From the NCBI RefSeq assembly GCF_000768335.1, contig NZ_AVPT01000004.1, forward strand, positions 62,001 to 126,000: DNA of 64,000 nt. Direction: 5' to 3'. Position 1 is the stretch's first letter; each line of letters opens with the position of its first letter. Below the pieces are notes generated by a model. It ran no database searches and was not told the DNA's origin. It saw only the letters and a program-made list of their open reading frames with translations. This document shows positions 56,501-64,000 of this stretch, one piece after another. The position numbers and the translations under genes are program-made. Origin of the DNA: Lysobacter arseniciresistens ZS79. Its GTDB lineage: Bacteria; Pseudomonadota; Gammaproteobacteria; Xanthomonadales; Xanthomonadaceae.

Positions 56501-57095
56501 GATCGCCGAACACGCCGAGGCCGCCCAGCGTGCCGAGTACCTCGACGCCCAGAACGTCGACCTGACCAGCGCGCTGGAGACGCTGGAGGAGGCGATCCGC
56601 AAGATCGACCGCGAGACCCGCGGCCGCTTCAAGGACACCTTCGACCGGGTCAACTCCGGCGTGCAGCAGCTGTACCCGCGCCTGTTCGGCGGCGGCCACG
56701 CGTATCTGGAGCTGACCGGCGAGGACCTGCTGGACACCGGCGTTGCGATCATGGCGCGCCCGCCGGGCAAGCGCGTATCCAACATCTCGCTGCTGTCCGG
56801 TGGCGAGAAGGCGATGACCGCGGTGGCGCTGGTGTTCGCGATCTTCCAGCTGAACCCGGCGCCGTTCTGCCTGCTCGACGAGGTCGACGCGCCGCTGGAC
56901 GAGGCCAACGTCGGCCGCCTCGCGTCGATGGTCAGCGAGATGAGCGAGCAGGTACAGTTCCTGTTCGTGACCCACAACAAGGCGACCATGGAAGTGGCGC
57001 AGCAGTTGTCGGGCGTGACCATGCGCGAGCCGGGCGTGAGCCGCCTGGTATCGGTCGACCTGGCCGAGGCGACCCGCCTCGCCGGCGCCGCGTGA
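53592..57095 (+). CDS. smc: Chromosome condensation ATPase SMC
   Basis: 1167 residues, full length. Forms the SMC-ScpAB condensin with the products of scpA and scpB encoded 1-3 kb upstream on the other strand. The N-terminal head has Walker A residues 31-38 (GPNGCGKS). Two long coiled-coil arms flank the hinge (about 520-640). The C-terminal head has the signature LSGG at 1068-1071 and Walker B FCLLDEVDAPLDEAN. The start ATG at 53592 (MRLSTIKLSGFKSFVDPT) is canonical. An in-frame ATG 8 codons upstream is less likely. Confidence 0.97.
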   Translation: MRLSTIKLSGFKSFVDPTTLHLPTNMTGVVGPNGCGKSNIIDAVRWVMGESSASRLRGDSLTDVIFAGSSARKPVSQAMVELVFDNADHTITGEYASFNEISVKRIVSRDGASQYYLNGGKCRRRDITDLFLGTGLGPRSYSIIEQGMISQIIEARPEDLRVYLEEAAGISKYKERRKETETRIRHTRENLDRLNDLRDEVGKQLEHLKRQARQAEQYQAIQADRRVRDAEWKALEHRALDRKLQAQREKLAQQETRLQQLIAEQREAEREIETGRVRREEAAEALNRAQAESYEVGGALARIEQQIQHQREMSSRLQKARDEAQSQLAEIAAHIGSDQSRLDVLSAAIEQDEPRLEQLQAEDEARQDALREAETALAGWQQRWDEHSRAQAEAARAADVERTRIEHLDRQALDADRRREALTAERTGLDLTALAEAFESLTEEHETRKLSLDSLTEALETRKSHVGELQEQQRGAQSELADVRKQAQAARGRLSSLETLQHAALGQEQGAALDWLKARGLDSATRVGETLTVEPGWENAVEAALGQLIEGVLVEAPEALVDALGEFGEGRIALVANDRDDTAYPATSLAAKVQGPAAIRRLLARLHAAEDLAGARALQPSLGEGESVITRNGERLGAGWVRVLRSGAAKQGALLREREIQTLRGDIETLQAREQELESTLTQLRDRLLAAEQQREDAQRTLYMAHRSVSELAGQLQSQQGRLDSARGRIEKIEAELAQLTESLDAAREQGREARSRQEEAVIRMSELEDARQALDAERRRLTEARDQARSMARESRDTAHALALTLGSQRAQIASLTQALDRMGGQRGQLDSRLGDLAAQLADGDAPVLELEEQRQVALEQRVQSEQKLTTARTALDGIDNDLRRFEQTRQQRDEQALQQREAIGQRRLDQQALVLKAETLVEALTEAGFVLEDVANTLTDEMDADAWGRTVAELDAKLRRLEPVNLAAIAEHAEAAQRAEYLDAQNVDLTSALETLEEAIRKIDRETRGRFKDTFDRVNSGVQQLYPRLFGGGHAYLELTGEDLLDTGVAIMARPPGKRVSNISLLSGGEKAMTAVALVFAIFQLNPAPFCLLDEVDAPLDEANVGRLASMVSEMSEQVQFLFVTHNKATMEVAQQLSGVTMREPGVSRLVSVDLAEATRLAGAA

Positions 57096-57149
57096 CCGGC
57101 CGCGTCGCCGGTGCGACGTGCCGTAAAACCAGACTGAAGGAGTAGCCCA

Positions 57150-57896
57150 GTGTCCGACGTGACCCTGCTGCGGATCGGCATCCTGATTGCAGGCCTGATC
57201 CTGATCGCCGCCATCGTGTTCTTCGGCCGGCCGCGCAAGCCCGGACAGGGCCGCCGCGTGCCGCGCGAGGGGAAGGGCGAGGACACCCGGGTCGAGCCGA
57301 CGCTCGGCGAGCAGTTGGAAGGCGAGCTCGGCGCCGACGGGCGCACGCCGGCCGACGCCACCACCCAGGCCGAGCTGGAGCTGTTCGAGCGCACGCTGGA
57401 GGCGCCGGGCACGGCCGCTGAACTGGGCAAACGCGTCAGCGACGAGTTCGACAAGATCGTCACCATCTACCTGGCCGCCCGCGCCGGCGAAAAGCTGCAC
57501 GGCCCCGACATCGTCGTCGCCGCCGAGAAGGCCGGGCTGGTCTACGGCCACATGGGCGTGTTCCACCGCCTGGTCGAGCACCACCCCGAGCGCGGCCCGG
57601 TGTTCAGCGTCGCCAACATCATGAAGCCGGGCAGCTTCGACATGGCCGACATCCAGTCGCTGGAGACCCCGGCGATCGCGTTCTTCCTGACCCTGCCGGC
57701 GCCGGGCCCGGCGCTGGATGCGTGGGAGAAGATGCTGCCGACCGCCGAGCGCATGGCCGAGTTGCTCAACGGCCTGGTGCTCGACGAGCAGCGCAACTCG
57801 CTTGGCCGCCAGCGCATCGGCCAGATCCGCGAGGAACTGCGTGCCTACGACCGCCAGCGCGAAGCGCCGCCGCTGACCAAGCCGTCGCGGTGGTGA
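57150..57896 (+). CDS. zipA: Cell division protein ZipA
   Basis: 248 residues. ZipA tethers FtsZ to the inner membrane. A single N-terminal transmembrane helix (7-26, LRIGILIAGLILIAAIVFF) is followed by a basic and Pro/Glu-rich linker (about 27-100) and the FtsZ-binding domain (about 105-235, IVTIYLAARAGEKLHGPDIVVAAEKAGLVYGHMGVFHRL). The GTG start at 57150 has AAGGAG 7 bp upstream. It follows smc closely and precedes ligA, the same order known in Xanthomonas and Pseudomonas. Confidence 0.94.
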   Translation: MSDVTLLRIGILIAGLILIAAIVFFGRPRKPGQGRRVPREGKGEDTRVEPTLGEQLEGELGADGRTPADATTQAELELFERTLEAPGTAAELGKRVSDEFDKIVTIYLAARAGEKLHGPDIVVAAEKAGLVYGHMGVFHRLVEHHPERGPVFSVANIMKPGSFDMADIQSLETPAIAFFLTLPAPGPALDAWEKMLPTAERMAELLNGLVLDEQRNSLGRQRIGQIREELRAYDRQREAPPLTKPSRW

Positions 57897-57945
57897 TCCC
57901 GGTGTCGTGGCTGTCTGCGAGCACCACCGGCGTTCGAGGCTTCAC

Positions 57946-60493
<2,548 letters not shown>

Positions 60494-60511
60494 GCACGCG
60501 CGTCCTCCCCT

Positions 60512-60660
60512 GTAGGAGCGACGTAAGTCGCGACCTGTACATCGTCTCCGGCGGGCGCGCGAATCCCGCACGCGACGGATCAGCCCGGAGAAAATTCGCG
60601 AGTTCGGGTCTGACGCCGGACCCCGGAACCCTGCCCGTTCGCGACTCACGTCGCTCCTAC
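60512..60660. repeat. Inverted REP pair between ligA and epmA
   Basis: The left arm GTAGGAGCGACGTAAGTCGC begins at 60512, 18 bp after the ligA stop. The right arm TCGCGACTCACGTCGCTCCT ends with AC at 60660. The core start CCTGTACATCGTCTCCG resembles CCTGTTCATCGCCTCCG in the copy at 7696-7853. Confidence 0.9.
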
Positions 60661-60698
60661 AGGCGGGCGGACGCCTGCCGGGTGCCGGACTGCTCCGC

Positions 60699-61682
60699 AT
60701 GACCACCGACGACTGGCGTCCCACCGCCACCTTCGACGCCCTGCGCCTGCGCGCCGCGCTCAACACCGCGATCCGCGATTTCTTCGCCCGACGCGGCGTG
60801 GTCGAGGTCGAGACGCCGGTGTTCTCCGCCGCGGGCAACACCGAGCCGAACATCGCGCCGTTCGCGCTGGAGTTCAGTGGCCGCACCGACGGCGGCCCGC
60901 GCACGCGCTGGCTGCGGACCTCACCGGAATACGCGCTCAAACGCCTGCTCGCGGCCGGCTTCGGCGACTGCTACGAGCTTGGCCGGGTGTTCCGCGACGG
61001 CGAGGCCGGCGGCCGCCACAACCCCGAGTTCACCATGCTCGAGTGGTACCGCGTCGGCTGGGACCACCGCCGTCTGGCCGTCGAGACCGCCGAGCTGGTC
61101 AACGCCGCACTGGCGCTGGTCGGTCGCGAGGCGCCGCTGGTCGAGACCACCTACCGCGGGCTCTACCGCGACCGCCTCGGCATCGACCCGATGACCGCCA
61201 GTGACGACGAATTGCGCGCCGCGCTCGGCGAGGTGACCGTCGACCCGGCCGGGCTGATCCGCGACGACTGGCTCGACCTGCTGATGACGCACCGGCTGCA
61301 GCCCGGGTTCCCCGGCGACCGCATGCTCGCCATCCACGACTGGCCGGCGACCCAGTGCGCACTGGCCCGCCTGCGCCGCGGCGACGACGGCATCGCGGTG
61401 GCCGAACGCTTCGAGCTCTACCTCGGCCCGCTCGAGCTGGCCAACGGCTACCACGAGCTGACCGACGCGGCGGAGCAGGGCGCCCGTTTCGAGCGCGACG
61501 CCGCGGTGCGCACGGGCCGCGGCGACGTGGTTCCGCCGGTCGACCGGCACCTGCTTGACGCACTCGCCGCGGGCCTGCCGGACTGCGCCGGCGTCGCCCT
61601 CGGCGTCGACCGGCTGATGATGGCGATGCTCGGCACCGGTCGGATCGCAGACGTGCTGGCCTTCGACTTCTTCCGTGCGTGA
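60699..61682 (+). CDS. epmA: Elongation factor P-lysine ligase EpmA
   Basis: 327 residues. Class II lysyl-tRNA-synthetase-like enzyme that attaches beta-lysine to elongation factor P. It lacks the anticodon-binding domain. Motif 2 is FRDGEAGGRHNPEFTMLEWYR and motif 3 is GVALGVDRLMMAMLG. The N-terminal helix ALNTAIRDFFARRGVVEVETP is typical. The gene for the required EpmB is not in the window. The start ATG at 60699 is the first in frame. Confidence 0.95.
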   Translation: MTTDDWRPTATFDALRLRAALNTAIRDFFARRGVVEVETPVFSAAGNTEPNIAPFALEFSGRTDGGPRTRWLRTSPEYALKRLLAAGFGDCYELGRVFRDGEAGGRHNPEFTMLEWYRVGWDHRRLAVETAELVNAALALVGREAPLVETTYRGLYRDRLGIDPMTASDDELRAALGEVTVDPAGLIRDDWLDLLMTHRLQPGFPGDRMLAIHDWPATQCALARLRRGDDGIAVAERFELYLGPLELANGYHELTDAAEQGARFERDAAVRTGRGDVVPPVDRHLLDALAAGLPDCAGVALGVDRLMMAMLGTGRIADVLAFDFFRA

Positions 61683-61713
61683 GGCGATCACACCCACCCG
61701 CTAGAATCACCGC

Positions 61714-62775
<1,062 letters not shown>

Positions 62776-62877
62776 TCGCGGGCGTTTTCCGCCGCACCTG
62801 CGTGGCGGGGGCGAAAACCGCGCCTAAGTTGTTGTTTATGCGCGGGAAACGGGGTGTCTCGAACCCCCGATCCGTGC

Positions 62878-62883
62878 TATCAT
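62878..62883 (+). promoter_or_regulatory. Possible -10 box for gyrA (TATCAT)
   Basis: TATCAT lies 107 bp before the gyrA start, in the 214-bp region after mtnA. No clear -35 hexamer is seen at 17 bp. A CGGGG...CCCCG inverted repeat lies just upstream. Confidence 0.3.
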
Positions 62884-62989
62884 TTCACGTCTTTTTCATC
62901 TGCCCGGAAATCGCCCCGGAATGCTGCTGCAATGCGGCTTCCAGGGCGGTTCCCGGAGCAACTTCGACCTTGCCCAAGACGGAAACCCG

Positions 62990-64000
<1,011 letters not shown>

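Noticed and set aside
53547-57584. Long antisense open frame opposite smc and zipA
   Set aside because: The Leu/Gln/Ala-rich sequence is a by-product of coiled-coil codons in smc; no recognisable domain or start signal.

Overview
This is a GC-rich chromosomal segment from a gammaproteobacterium, most likely a member of the Xanthomonadaceae/Lysobacteraceae (Lysobacter, Luteimonas or a close relative). The assignment is inferred from several signs: a lexA-imuA-imuB-dnaE2 mutagenesis operon, a MetX-family enzyme that reads like the serine O-succinyltransferases of this group, GyrA with Gln at position 83, a class III PHA synthase, and GTAG-type REP dimers like the SMAG repeats of Stenotrophomonas. 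No phage, IS element, CRISPR array or rRNA was seen. There is one tRNA, tRNA-Leu(CAA).

Layout. 1-9.0 kb (minus strand): a partial short-chain dehydrogenase, a DUF4336 protein, the SOS translesion operon lexA-imuA-imuB-dnaE2 with a LexA-type palindrome touching the lexA start, and dinB. 9.1-21.6 kb (plus): a type I secretion cassette of HlyB-like ABC exporter, HlyD-like adaptor, an unrecognised small membrane protein and a 2738-residue RTX protein, closed by a strong terminator. Its 3' half is clearly poorer in GC than the rest of the window, so it looks acquired. 21.7-26.3 kb: pssA, the PHA synthase pair phaE-phaC, a PspC-like protein, two unknown proteins and the tRNA. 26.3-34.9 kb (minus): a cysteine dioxygenase-like protein, the MetX-family acyltransferase, and a complete, tightly coupled cytochrome c maturation operon ccmABCDEFGHI. 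35-38.6 kb: a DUF3293 protein, a methionine-type aminotransferase with its omega-amidase, a thioredoxin-like protein and a lipoprotein. 38.6-48.8 kb: a GntP-type permease divergent from a TonB-dependent receptor, a hybrid histidine kinase with an SSF transporter-like sensor domain, a LuxR-type response regulator, and a 3-hydroxybutyrate oligomer hydrolase lipoprotein. 49-64 kb: rluB, scpB, scpA, yciI-like and bolA-like genes, smc, zipA, ligA, epmA, mtnA and the first third of gyrA.

How the parts connect. The SOS genes form one LexA-controlled mutasome. scpA, scpB and smc supply all three condensin components. phaE and phaC, plus the distant oligomer hydrolase, imply synthesis and turnover of polyhydroxybutyrate. 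The aminotransferase/omega-amidase pair and mtnA are steps of methionine salvage.

The most unusual signals are a family of inverted REP pairs, one of which has become the coding C-terminus of imuA and another of which supplies a stop codon; a decayed REP arm inside dnaE2; the RTX cassette with a candidate immunity or accessory membrane protein and a glycine-rich hydrophobic N-terminal segment in the RTX protein; and a histone-H1-like basic tail on PhaE.
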